From assembly GCA_002633025.1 (NCBI GenBank), contig NMRB01002019.1, positions 68,061 to 132,060 of the forward strand: a stretch of 64,000 nt of DNA, given 5' to 3'. This DNA comes from Notospermus geniculatus. Taxonomy: Eukaryota; Nemertea; Pilidiophora; Heteronemertea; Lineidae. The translations under genes were made by a program, and so were the position numbers. The notes beneath the pieces are model-generated. The model had not been told where the DNA came from and searched no databases. It saw only the letters and a list, made by a program, of their open reading frames with translations. Of this stretch, positions 12,646 to 23,265 are shown in pieces (within the stretch, counting starts at the first letter, position 1; each line of letters starts with the position of its first letter).

Positions 12646-13600
12646 NTAACAATACATGGCGTGTTAATTGTCCCAATGACTGTGAAAATCGCTCCCGCAC
12701 CGCAAACCGTTGTAGTGGATAAGCCCTGTATCCACTTGTCCGGGTTACCGCTGCGGTTTGCCGCGCCGGGATTTTTTCACAGGGTTTTGGATAATCCTTC
12801 GATGGTTTAACAATACATGGCGTGTTAATTATCCCAATGCCTGTGAAAATCGCTCCCGCACCGCAAACCGTTGTAGTGGATACAGGGCTTTAGCATGGCG
12901 CACACCTGCGATTTTTCGTGCGATTTTTTAGGCGACTGCCCTTCCGACCGACTGCTAGAGCAATTGGAAATTTACACAATTTGTCGCCTAGTCTGCGGCA
13001 GATCGTTGCACCAAGCGACCAGTCACTCAGTCGCCCGATTAAAGATAATGTATCACGACTTCATTGTTTACATTCAATGTTTGTAAACATGGATGTTTAC
13101 ATTATGTTATTTTGGACTTTTGGGACATGCCAACGGCCCACCAAATTGAATCCTTTCGGTATCAAAAGAATTTCTAGAGGGGCATGCCACCAACAAATTA
13201 CTCATAAGACGAAGAAAGACTGGATATAAACAAACAAAATGTATGATTTTCGCGGCGAAAATACCTGTGATACACCTGTGATCTTTAAGTTACATTGTTT
13301 GTGGGAGATTGTTGCACTGGGCGATCTGAATGACCGGTTTAAAGGCCTGTTTCCACTAAACCGGTTTTCCGCATTGCGATTCCCGTGCGGTTTACCGCGA
13401 CGGATCCCGTAGGCCTACTATAGCGGCCGAAATTACGGGAAGGGGTTTCCACTTGTGCGGTTAACCGCAAATGAGTCGCTCTATGAAGTCTGGCATGTAT
13501 CTGGCCAAATGCTGCCCTGAGCCACCCCTTATCGCATTCCGGAGGCCCAAAAACCTTCGTGATATGCTGGTAAGAGCCAAGGTCCCCACACAGGAGATCA
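12646..13600. repeat. Repeat-rich spacer between copies A and B
   Basis: Contains a direct repeat (around 12665-12720 and 12832-12882, both with CGCTCCCGCACCGCAAACCG), inverted pieces of the same motif, tRNA-free GC-rich segments with ACCGGTTT motifs, and the dispersed element at 13039-13288. No gene seen. Confidence 0.6.
13039..13288. mobile_element. Dispersed MITE-like repeat, copy 1
   Basis: About 250 bp starting TTAAAGATAATGTATCACG and ending GTGATCTTTAA, closely matching 61237-61492. Inverted TTAAAGAT-type ends suggest a short DNA transposon family with TA or TTA targets. Confidence 0.75.
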
Positions 13601-13938
13601 ACAGGTCAATCAATTTTCTTTTATCCCTTGGAGCAAAGTGAGCAATGCTCCCACTATCCAGGTTGTCATGTTGAACCAAATAAGCATCACATGTTCATCT
13701 GATGCTTTAAGAAACAGGATTGAACTGGAACTCTACAGAGTGTGCTAGAAAAAGTCTCCTTCAAACAACAGAAATGCTACTGTTTGAGGGATGCTGTTGT
13801 TTGAGGGACATGTTTTCTGAGCCATCCTGTAGAACTAGGCCTGCAGGATGGCTCAGAAATAAAGAAAATCTATCACCATCCGCAACAATAATCTCCTCTT
13901 GTTCTGCAATTATTCTGACGGTTTTTGACTTTATAGGT

Positions 13939-14273
13939 CAGGGTTCCTCCCCCAGACAGCTGTAAAATTTCATGGACCTTTTGAGGACTTTCATGGTATC
14001 AAATATGTAAAATTTAATGACTTACGCAGAAGCCGGGCCATGTGCACCAGCGTCCGCGTCCGACTAGTTTTACTCTTTCGTGACAGAAAGAAATTAACGA
14101 GACAATGTAAAAAAACACCAGAAATTTAATTTTCAAGACTGAACATTTTATTTTTTAAGGACTTTTGTGGACTTTATAGGATTTTCTCAATATTTATGGA
14201 CTTTCAAGGCCTTAAATTTAAGCATTTCATATTCTTGGACTTTCATGGTTTTAAAGGACCTGGAGGAACCCTG
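13939..14273. mobile_element. hAT-like non-autonomous DNA transposon present only in copy B
   Basis: 335 bp bounded by 12-bp inverted repeats CAGGGTTCCTCC and GGAGGAACCCTG, flanked by the 5-bp direct repeat TAGGT. Copy A has a single TAGGT at the empty site in GACTTTATAGGTGTAGCC, so this is a clean filled/empty pair. The CAGGG terminus resembles hAT elements; 8-bp duplications are usual there, though 5-bp groups exist. The interior is AT-rich and has no transposase frame. Confidence 0.85.
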
Positions 14274-14361
14274 TAGGTGTAGCCAGGGTTTCATATTGGA
14301 TGCATTTTAAACTGCAGATCTGCAAGAAGAAATGACACAACTTGTGGAAGAGTTGTCTTAC

Positions 14362-17300
14362 CTTCTCCAGCTGGTGTCTGGCGGTGGTGAGAGGTATGTT
14401 GATCCATAGGGAGAAGTGTCCACCTGAGTTGCAAGTCAAGGAAATGTTTGGGTGGCTTTCTCAGACAGACACATTGGAAATGTCATGTGATCAATAAGGC
14501 AGAAGGGGTTCTCATAACAAAGTTTCAGTTTTATATACCCACACAAACCATCAAATCATTCGATGGTTTGTGTGGGTAAATAAAACTGTAAGATGACATT
14601 TACTACATTGTATCAATGATAACAGTGATCCCCACATAATTATTCATGAATACATTTGAGGCAGCAAAATCCCATCACTGGTGAGCAATCAATTGCTGTG
14701 ATACCCCACCACACTGTCAAATCAACAATTGTCAGAAGGACATAAAAAGCCATCATGACCATGTCACTTCTTGCTGATTACTTTGTTTTACTTGGAGCCA
14801 CGGTGTAGTGGTTCGGGCCTCCGACTAGCGGTCAGAGGGTCCCGGGTTCGAATCCCACTGGGCGTGAGACTTTGGGCAAGTCTCTTCTTTGCCTCACTGG
14901 CCTCTCTCCACCCAGGTGTATACATGTAAATGGGTACCGGTCAGAAATGCTCGGATTGTAGCGCTGAATGAGCAGCTCATCTGAGTTCTATGAAAGGTTT
15001 CAGGATAGACTGGGGTTAAACTGTAAAGTCGGATGACACGTCACACCTCTACCGTTGTTGATATCAGACTATAAACCCAAACTTTAACTTTTTTTAAAAA
15101 CTTGTGGACATTAGCAGAGCTCCTGCATGAAATTCAATGACTGCCACAGCACAATCTAACGAATTAATTAATTAAATCTAGGTTGTTTGCTTTTAAATGC
15201 CATCTGCATAAGCCAAAAACATTATACTAATAAAGATTCTGCTTTACATTTTGATCATACCTTCAGAATACCAGTGGAGACATCTGTTGACAAATGACTA
15301 AACTTCCAATTCCACATTGTACAATGTACGTACATACACATGCAATACAATGCATCTGGTCCTGGAGACAAGTTGTGATACACATGCATTAAACTGTAGG
15401 ATCAGGAAGAGTACTGGATACACGTAGGTTAACCCATTGGAAATTGACCCTCACTGGTGGATGAGTACAATATAGTCAGGATTTGACCTTGACAATGGCC
15501 TTGGCCTTTTGTCATCATCCGTTATAATGTCCCCATGTGTAAACATTATGAACTAGACTCACTTGGCCTGGATTTTCTACATCATTACACCCAAACACAA
15601 CAAATGGCACCAAACTAACTTAAACTTGTCTTTTGTGGACATAACTTTTATAAAAAGGATACCCTTTTTTCGAAAGGAAAAGGTCTCCGATGTCCCATAA
15701 TTTGGCGTGTTCTCTCCCTGTGTAATCTATCAACTAAACTCTGTCTACCTTGCTTCTGTATATCCTCAAGGTTGTGTAAAGCAGACTGAAAAAGGAGAAT
15801 ACAAAGGTGTAAATAATAGAAATAGCAGTCTACAACACTTGCTCAGAAGTGGTGACACCTGAAATAGAACTTGGAGACTACTTTGGTGATGGGGATGTCA
15901 ACGAGTTCACTGTAGTATAATTGGAGTGACACTCCTGCTTTAAAAAGTAAGGGCAACCAGCAGGATCAACCCCAGCTCTGAATTTAGCTGTACTGCTGCC
16001 TGTTAGTTTTGAAATATGCAGATGTACAGCAAGCACAGTCATCTAGTGAATCAGAAAAGCAGTTTTTTAAAAATAATTAGATAGATACATCATACCATCA
16101 GACAAGGTCAATTAAAATTGAGAACAACTATTTCATGCATTTGAGATGAGTTGTGTTTTTGTAACACAGATATGTACCGGTAGTAAGAAGTACACGAAGT
16201 ATTTGGGCACGCGAAAAAAGCAGCTGGGAGACTGTTTTAATGTTTTAATACACAGTGGCAGTACAAATAAGAATCAGATTAGTGCAAAAGGGATTAGGCA
16301 ACACAATAAAAACAACCAATCTGTCATTTTGGTCTGCATCACACTAGCTATTAGTACAGTTATACACCTGTCATGCCAGTGAGCGTGACTAAACGTCAAC
16401 TGTATGAAAAACATCTGGAGTGTCAGCTCCTAACAACTTCCCCCTCCCCCGACTTTTATGAGATGACATATGACTGGCAAGGGCTGCTAATTTGTTGGGT
16501 AAGTGCCCTTCAAAGTTTTCCAATTTAAGAAAAGGAGCATGAAATATTGATAAGACGAATATGAATGAAAACAAAACATCTCAGTTTGTGGAGTTGAACT
16601 AATTCATTACTATTCCGCTGATTTACATGGTTGATTGTCAAAACAAATCTACAACTCTTTGGAATTAAACTACCATTCAAAACTATTTACATCTCACACA
16701 GTCCAGTGGTTAGACCTGTACCATAAAAATCTATTCAAAGTTTACAAATGGCTGAACACTCAGGTCAATGAGTTGTGAATTCATGCAAGTGAACTTCACC
16801 AGATGGTATTCCCAGACATTTTGACATTCAAAATCAACTGAAGGATTTTGCAGGCTTTAGAGCTATTCTGACATTCATAATATCAAGTGGGACAGTGACG
16901 GCCACAGTGACCACCAACATGAACATGTCCAAGATAGACAGACAGAAACAAATACCGGTACATCATATCGGCCTACATTCTTTGACTTTGTTGTTATGAA
17001 AATGTTTATCTGTCAAGACAACCCTCAATGGATAAAAACAGTGCAGGGGAAGACACCACCACCACTGCAGTCTGCGCACTGCACTGCTGCTTGGATTGTT
17101 TGTATGGAGCGGTGGTCATGGTCTCGATGGTGGTTGTTTTTTTCGGTTCAGAATCTGATCCAGACTCACCTGCAAATCTATCGAATTAGATCCCAATTGG
17201 TTCACATTGGGTAATGAACCACCTCTATATGCACCCAAGTTTTGTGCAATGTGTAGCTGTTGAGGCTGTTTCTGTGCATGCTGGAAATTAAAAAATAATA

Positions 17301-17595
17301 ACATAATGAGTCCTGGCAAGACATGAGACGTAGACTGCGTGCGACATTGATTGATGCACAGCAGAATGTACACTGTACATTTTGTACAGCAGTCTACATG
17401 CAAACAGCAAAGTGAAATTTTGTCGATGAAAACATTGGCTTCATTTAAGCATTTTAGCGGAGACATCTGGGTGATTTAACCTACCTTAGTCGCTCCTGAT
17501 ACTTCTCTCATTATTGCCTCAAAAGCTGCCGTTTCTTCGGCCTGCTTTTGGTTATGGAGCGCGATCTTTTCACTAAACTTCCGTGGGTTTGCCAT
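14362..17595 (-). CDS. CRTC: Second copy of CRTC exons 1-4
   Basis: Exons 17485-17595, 17170-17280, 15663-15785 and 14362-14423 repeat CRTC exons 1-4 with identical lengths (111, 111, 123, 62 bp), splice sites and predicted protein. The two coding differences I saw are synonymous: a His codon in exon 1 (CAC/CAT) and a Thr codon in exon 4 (ACG/ACA). No exons 5-9 follow before the first copy begins, so this is either a real tandem duplication of the 5' end or the other haplotype left in the assembly. If real, exon 4 of this copy can join exon 5 (4938-5032) in frame only by skipping the whole first copy, because exon 4 ends in phase 2 and exons 2 and 3 start in phase 0. Exon content is certain; its biological reality is not. 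Confidence 0.85.
14526..14588. repeat. Hairpin-forming palindrome in CRTC intron 3 (copy B)
   Basis: Same hairpin as 8860-8920 with a small AA-type indel in the right arm, showing that the two copies have drifted apart. Confidence 0.8.
14794..15098 (+). mobile_element. tRNA-derived SINE (copy B)
   Basis: Duplicate of the 9071 element. Three bases are missing in the A-box region (CACGGTGTAGTGG against CACGGTGGTGTAGTGG) and there are small insertions further on. Same orientation and intron position, so the insertion predates the duplication or allelic split. Confidence 0.85.
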
Positions 17596-17653
17596 GATGG
17601 CTGCGACGACTACCTTGTTATGATAATCCTTGCGGGGGACCTTGCCGCCTCAG

Positions 17654-17658
17654 CCAAT
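17654..17658 (+). promoter_or_regulatory. CCAAT box upstream of CRTC exon 1 (second copy)
   Basis: Same motif and spacing as in the first copy, so the duplicated block carries its own putative promoter. Confidence 0.4.
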
Positions 17659-18380
17659 CAGGAGGCGCAATGCTCGTTTTAGTTCATCAAGTGTCCGATA
17701 GGTGACCTGTGAAGGCCAAAATGTAAATAAACACACATGGGCACATGGACAGCGCTTGAAATACCATAAGGGGTGTGGTGAAGATAAAGGGGTAGGAAAT
17801 GTCGTCCTTTCGTTAACAGATTGTAAATAAATTTTTTCATCCCTATCCTGGGCGAATGAATGAAGCTAGTTCGGATATCCTTATTTGACTTGGTGTGAAC
17901 TTAGCATGGGAGGCGCATCTAGACTTTTTTTAGGAGACTGCCCTTCTGTCCGACTGAGAGCGACTGGAGATTTGCAGGATTTGTCGCCTAGACTACAAAT
18001 AGACTGCAGCCGATGATTGTTGCACCAAGCGACCAGTCTCTGTGGTCGTTGCACCAAGCGACCAGTCTCTGTGGTCGCCGATTCGGTATCTCGTCTCATA
18101 TCTGATCGCCGTTGAGTGGTCGATACATGCGGGAGATTGTTGCACTGGGCGATCTCAATCCATGACCGGTTTCAATGGCCAACGGCGGAAAGCAAAGAAT
18201 TTCGATCGCATCAAGAGACCGCGGAAAAAAACAATGCTTTCGAGCGTTTCCGCGCACGACAGAAACGCTCCAATGAAAAACCGCCCTAGAGCCCTGTTTC
18301 AACTAGACCGGTTTCCGCTGTGGTTTGCGGCCCCGGGTTTTTTTCACAGGGTTTTGGATATTCGATGGTTTAACAATGGC

Positions 18381-18866
18381 ATAACAGATTGTAAAGAAAT
18401 TTTTTCACTCCTATCCTGGGCGAATGAATGAAGCTAGTTCGGATATCCTTATTGACTTGGTGTGACCCATCATAAGGAGGCGCAAATAAGACTTTTTTAG
18501 AGCGACTGGAGATTTGCAGGATTTGTCGCCTAGACTACAAATAGACTGCAGCAGATGATTGTTGCACCAAGCGACCAGTCCAGTCTCTGTGGTCGTTGCA
18601 CCAAGCGACCAGTCTCTGCGGGTCGCCGATTCGGTATCTCGTGTCATATCTGATCGCCGTTGAGTGGTCGATACATGCGGGAGATTGTTGCACGGGCGAT
18701 CTCAATCCATGACCGGTTTCAATGGCCAACGGAAAGCAAAGAATTTCGATCGCATCAAGAGACCGCGGAAAAAAATAATGCTTTCGAGCGTTTCCGCGCA
18801 CAGAAACGCTCCAATGGAAAGCCGCCCTAGACCCTGTTTCAACTAGACCGGTTTCCGCTGTGGTTT
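18381..18866. repeat. Third partial copy of the CRTC upstream region
   Basis: From TAACAGATTGTAAAGAAA to GGTTTCCGCTGTGG this repeats 12162-12645 of copy A with only a few single-base differences. It is clearly closer to copy A than to the adjacent copy B, which has different indels. The mosaic order A, B, A-like is informative about how the duplication arose. Confidence 0.9.
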
Positions 18867-19528
18867 GCGGCCCCGGGTTTTTTTCACAGGGTTTTGGATA
18901 TTCGATGGTTTAACAATGGCGTGTTAATTATCCCGTTGCCTAAACCGCCCCGCCGGCACCGCAATACCGCAGCGGAAACAGGTCTAGTGGAAACCGGCCG
19001 TAGCTGCTTTTCCACGAGGCGTTTGCGGGCGCGGGTCAAAAAAATATATCCAACGTATTTCCCTTTAGCTGTTTCACTCGCACCCGCTCCCGCCACCGAA
19101 ATCGCGTCAAAACGCGTCAGTGGGTTCAGGCCTCGGTCCGCTGCCTTTTAACAAGCATTTCCTGCCGCTGCGTTTTCCCGCTGCGTGAAAACGCGTCAGT
19201 GGGTTCGGTAACATGATGGTACAATAGCAATTCCATTGTTTTGCGGTATGCTTGGGGTATTTTTGCAATAACTGCACAGAATTCATATCAAACTTGGTAG
19301 GCGGGTGGTACAGCTTCACCCTTCTTCACTTCACTTCACTTTCATTTTATTGCTTCTCAACAAACATACAGAGCATACAGTATGCAATACAATCAACTCA
19401 CAAGATGGCATTGAGGTACATTTGCAGCATCAGGAAGGTATAGCTGATACGCCCTGTAGCTGGTTATGTAATCACTGTGGGCACAAAGCCAACATGTAAC
19501 TCTCCAATGATTCGTATAGTTACTTTTG

Positions 19529-20212
19529 CTTAGCTCGGGTGGCAGCACAAGTCAGTTGGTGTGTGTTTTGGTGGCCTGCATGGCCTACTTCAGTCCACAT
19601 TTCCTGACAAAGTATGTACTTTACAACTTCTCAGTTTTAGGCTATTAGGGATAAATTACCCTTTGTCGTCTAACAGCCATAACACACAAACAAACCACAA
19701 AATATTGTAAGAATCACAAAAAACATTCTTGGCAAAAAGGTTGTTTGGGGTAAAAAAACTGCATTAATTGGGATTTCTATAGTTTTACAAATTATTACAT
19801 TAAACAGCTACCAGAAGCTATCAGAATGTAGCTAAGCCCTAGCATAACCACCCTAGGCTACCAAGTTTGTTTGAATTCTGTGCTGTTATGGCGAAAAAAC
19901 CCAGCCCAAGCATACCGCAGTACATGTATATGCGCTGCCCCTTTTCCATTTCAAATCATTTTAGGCAAAAATGCTGTTTTTTTTACCCAAAACAACCTTT
20001 TTGCCAAGAATTTTTTTGTGATTCTTACAATATTTTGTGGTGTGATAACTTGTGTGTTATAGTTGTTAGACGAGAAAGGGTTAATTTATACATACATTGT
20101 CCAAAACTTGAGAAAGACTTTACTCCGTCAGGAAACGTGGACTGAAGTAGGCCATGCAGGCCACCAAAACACCCACCAAACACCACTGACTTGTGCTGCC
20201 ACCTGAGCTAAG
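19529..20212. mobile_element. 684-bp foldback element
   Basis: The left arm from CTTAGCTCGGGTGGCAGCAC and the right arm ending GTGCTGCCACCTGAGCTAAG are inverted copies of roughly 230 bases with indels. Inner arm sequence includes ACAAAATATTGTAAGAATC and its reverse complement. TTG flanks both ends, a possible 3-bp target duplication. No transposase frame. Confidence 0.85.
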
Positions 20213-21892
20213 TTGGTCAAAATGTAATTAGTCTGACCCCTCACCCTCAATCTGCATAATACAATGGGAATTCATTGAATCTGCGTTGATCTCGCCGACG
20301 ACAATCGGAAATTGCCGAGTGTAAAATTTCCGTATGTAAATGAGGTCAGAGGTCCGCTTATGATAAAACCGGAACCCAAATTCGAGCCCGAGACTGGGCC
20401 ATCGATAGATGAATAGACGACAATAGTACTGTTTTCATTGGCTTTTACAACTATTTAATTGGGTTGGTTTGAGAGGTGATCCACACCCATGCATTCTCCA
20501 CCTCTTAGTGTCATCAATATAGGCAGAGAGCTGGCCAAATTTCTAACTTATTAGCAGATTTAGTCGGTGTATTGGGATTTCACCACCAGCAAGTTTGGGT
20601 CAAGTAGGCCAAGTTCTCTTCGGTGACACTAGGTGTCATCCAATACGGCGCGGCCAGCCCGGCTTCACGTGTTGCATTGTCTCTCATCCACCAGAGTGTC
20701 TTTTGTGATTCCTTATTGCACCTCAATGACTACTTACTTCATAAGAAGTTACTCGCCAAAAAGGGACATAAAATCGTTTGTTACGTGAATGGATACAACA
20801 AACGTGCTCTACTGTTCTCTCCGTTCGCAATTAATGTAAACAATAACAAATACTCCCATTGGTCGAAATGTATAGACTGACCTGATCTCACCCTCAATCT
20901 GCATAACACAATGGGAATTCATTGAATCTGCGTTGATCTCGCCGAGGACAATCGGAAATTGCCGAGTGTAAAAGTTCCGTATGCAAATGAGGTCAGAGGT
21001 CCGCTTATGATAAAACCGGAACCCAAATTCGAGCCCGAGACTGGGCCATCGATAGATGAATAGACGACAATAGTACTGTTTTCATTGGCTTTTACAACTA
21101 ATATTGGGATGTTTGAGAGGTGGTCCACACCCAACAGTCATTTTCCACCTCTTAGTCATCAATAAGGCGGAGAGATGGCCAAATTTCTAACTTATTAGCA
21201 GATTTAGTCGGTGTATTGGGATTTCACCACCAGCCAGTTTGGGTCAAGTCAAGTAGGCCAAGTTCTATTCGGTGACACTAGGTGTCATCCCATACGGCGC
21301 GGCCTGCCCGACTTCACGTGTTGCGGTTGTCTCTCGTCCACCAGAGTAGTGTCTTTTGTGAATCGTTATTGCATCTCAATGATCACTTATTTGTTTCCCC
21401 TTTATAAGAAGTTACTCGCCAAAAAAGAGACACAGAATCATTTGTTGTGTGAATGGAGACAAACATGCTCTATTCTTTCCGATCATCAAATGTAAACAAC
21501 ATTAAATACTCCCATTGGTCGAAATGTAATTATAGTCTGACCTCTCACCCGCAATCTGCATAACACATTGGGAATTCATTGAATCTTCGTTGATCTCGCC
21601 GACGATAATCGGAAATTGCCGAGTACAAAATTTCCGTATGCAAATGAGGTCAGAGGCCCGGTTATGATAAAACCGGAACCTAGATTCGAGCCCGAGAGAC
21701 TGGGCCGTCGATAGATTAACAGACGACAATAGTACTTTTTTCATTGGCTTTTACAACTAACTGGGTTGGTTTGAGAGGTGATCCACACCAAACAGTCATT
21801 CTCCCCCTCTTTAGTCATCAAATAAGGCAGAGAGGTGGCCAAATTTCTAAATTATTAGCAGATTTAGTCGGTGTGTTGGGATTTTATCCACT
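20213..21892 (+). repeat. Tandem repeat of about 650-bp units (2.6 copies)
   Basis: Units start near 20213, 20859 and 21515 at TTGGTC(A/G)AAATGTA; the third stops near 21892. Each carries CAATCTGCATAA, a GTCAGAGG segment, and in the first two a GTGACACTAGGTGTCATCC palindromic piece. Open frames within differ between units by frameshifts, so I do not regard them as coding. Confidence 0.9.
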
Positions 21893-21954
21893 GCGTTTTA
21901 TAAATACCTCTTCAAGAAAAAGCCCAGAGAGTGTGGCCGAACTGACCCCTCCGC

Positions 21955-22080
21955 AATACATTACATGCCTATTGGATTGATTCCTTGAATAGGGTTCACA
22001 GCCAAGACCTCCGTAAGAATACATTACATGCCTATTGGATTGATTCCTTGAATAGGGTTCACAGCCAAGACCTCCGTAAG
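21955..22080 (+). repeat. Two-copy 63-bp direct repeat
   Basis: AATACATTACATGCCTATTGG through GACCTCCGTAAG is repeated head to tail at 21955 and 22018 with almost no difference, implying a very recent slippage or assembly event. Confidence 0.9.
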
Positions 22081-22145
22081 AAGTTCTGTCTAGGGTATTG
22101 ATTCGGATTACCTAAGCCTGGGACCTTCTTCAGGACAAAAGATTA

Positions 22146-22728
22146 AAGGCTCGTCTACACGATCATACATTTGTTCAAAACATCATCATACATTTGTATG
22201 ATGATGTCCAAGCTTGTGTGTCGATTTCTGTCTTGTGATAATGCAGCTAAAATTTTGAACATCATCATACATTGTTCAAAACAGCATCATACACTTGCAT
22301 GATGATGTTCAAGTTTGTTGTGGATTTCGATCTACAGTCCAACATTCATGGACTTTGTATGATGAAGTATGATGGAGAAAGGATAATGTTGGATGCTGTT
22401 CAAGTTTGTTGGGAAAACCGTCCACACGATCATACATTTGTCCCTGAACATCATCACACATTTTTTTGGGATGTTTTGCATTGGCAAGATGAAACATGCA
22501 GCTAAAAATTTGAACATCATCATACATGTTCAGGTTTGTTGGGAAAACAGTCCACACGATCATACATTTTGTCCTGAACATCATCACACAAATTTGAACA
22601 TCATCATGTTGGTTGCTGTTCAAGTTTTTTGGGAAAACAGCCTACACAATCAAATATTGTCCATGAACATCATCATACAAATGTGTGATGATGTTTTGAA
22701 CAAATGTATGATCGTGTAGACAGGCCTT
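22146..22728. mobile_element. Foldback element built from CATCATCATACA-type motifs
   Basis: Outer inverted repeats of about 45 bases (AAGGCTCGTCTACACGATCA at the left, its near-complement at the right) flanked by TA. The interior is a patchwork of GAACATCATCATACA and TTGTTGGGAAAAC motifs in both orientations. Open frames on both strands here are products of the repeats. Confidence 0.85.
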
Positions 22729-23216
22729 TAGGAAGAGGAATTCCTGTAGGCTACTTGACAGTGGGAGCAATCAGGCGCGAAATTTTCGCATCGCACCGCG
22801 CCTGCACGAGTGTGAACAAGACCCACCCTCCCCTGACAAGTTCCCCTGGATTTGAAAAAAGCAAGGGTAGGGGAAGATTGGGAGAGTTGGGACACCCTCA
22901 ATTTCATGAAGCTGCATGCAGGTAGTTGCTGTTGCTGACATTTTTTTCAACAACGGCGGCATCTGTCATGAGGGACTTTGAACAATAGACTGTGCCTGTA
23001 CAAAGTTTTGGCCAGAAATGCATTTTTCAGCCCAAAAAGTAAAAAATAACTCTAAGGTCAGACATTCTGTATCTCATATACAGTCCAATGACCAATGAAA
23101 CAGTCAAAGTATACTGTCAGATTTCCCGGTGTTGTACATTTGGTGATCGCCTGTAGACCTCCCTCCCGCTGCAATCATAACAGCCAAAATTGCCCTGAAC
23201 CAGCCACACGTCATAG

Positions 23217-23224
23217 TGACGTCA
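23217..23224. promoter_or_regulatory. Palindromic CRE (TGACGTCA) upstream of NAA35
   Basis: A full consensus cAMP-response element ends 42 bp before the NAA35 start codon, a position typical of constitutive CREB/ATF promoter sites. Function is inferred from sequence and position only. Confidence 0.5.
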
Positions 23225-23265
23225 CGAAGTACCTAAGCAGACTTTAAATTCCGGTTTTGCCAAAG

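Larger units (their letters stand above)
13601..18324. repeat. Large duplicated block, copy B
   Basis: Second copy of 8272-12645. It is longer mainly because of a 335-bp terminal-inverted-repeat insertion and a roughly 70-bp insert near 16440-16510. The tRNA-SINE and the intron hairpin are shared by both copies and so are older than the split. Confidence 0.95.

Noticed and set aside
20623-20880. 85-codon frame in the 650-bp tandem unit
   Set aside because: The equivalent position in the next unit is frameshifted and differs in length, with no sign of coding constraint.
22272-22719. Overlapping frames rich in HDHTF and NIIIH-type repeats
   Set aside because: They are translations of the CATCATCATACA repeats inside the foldback element.
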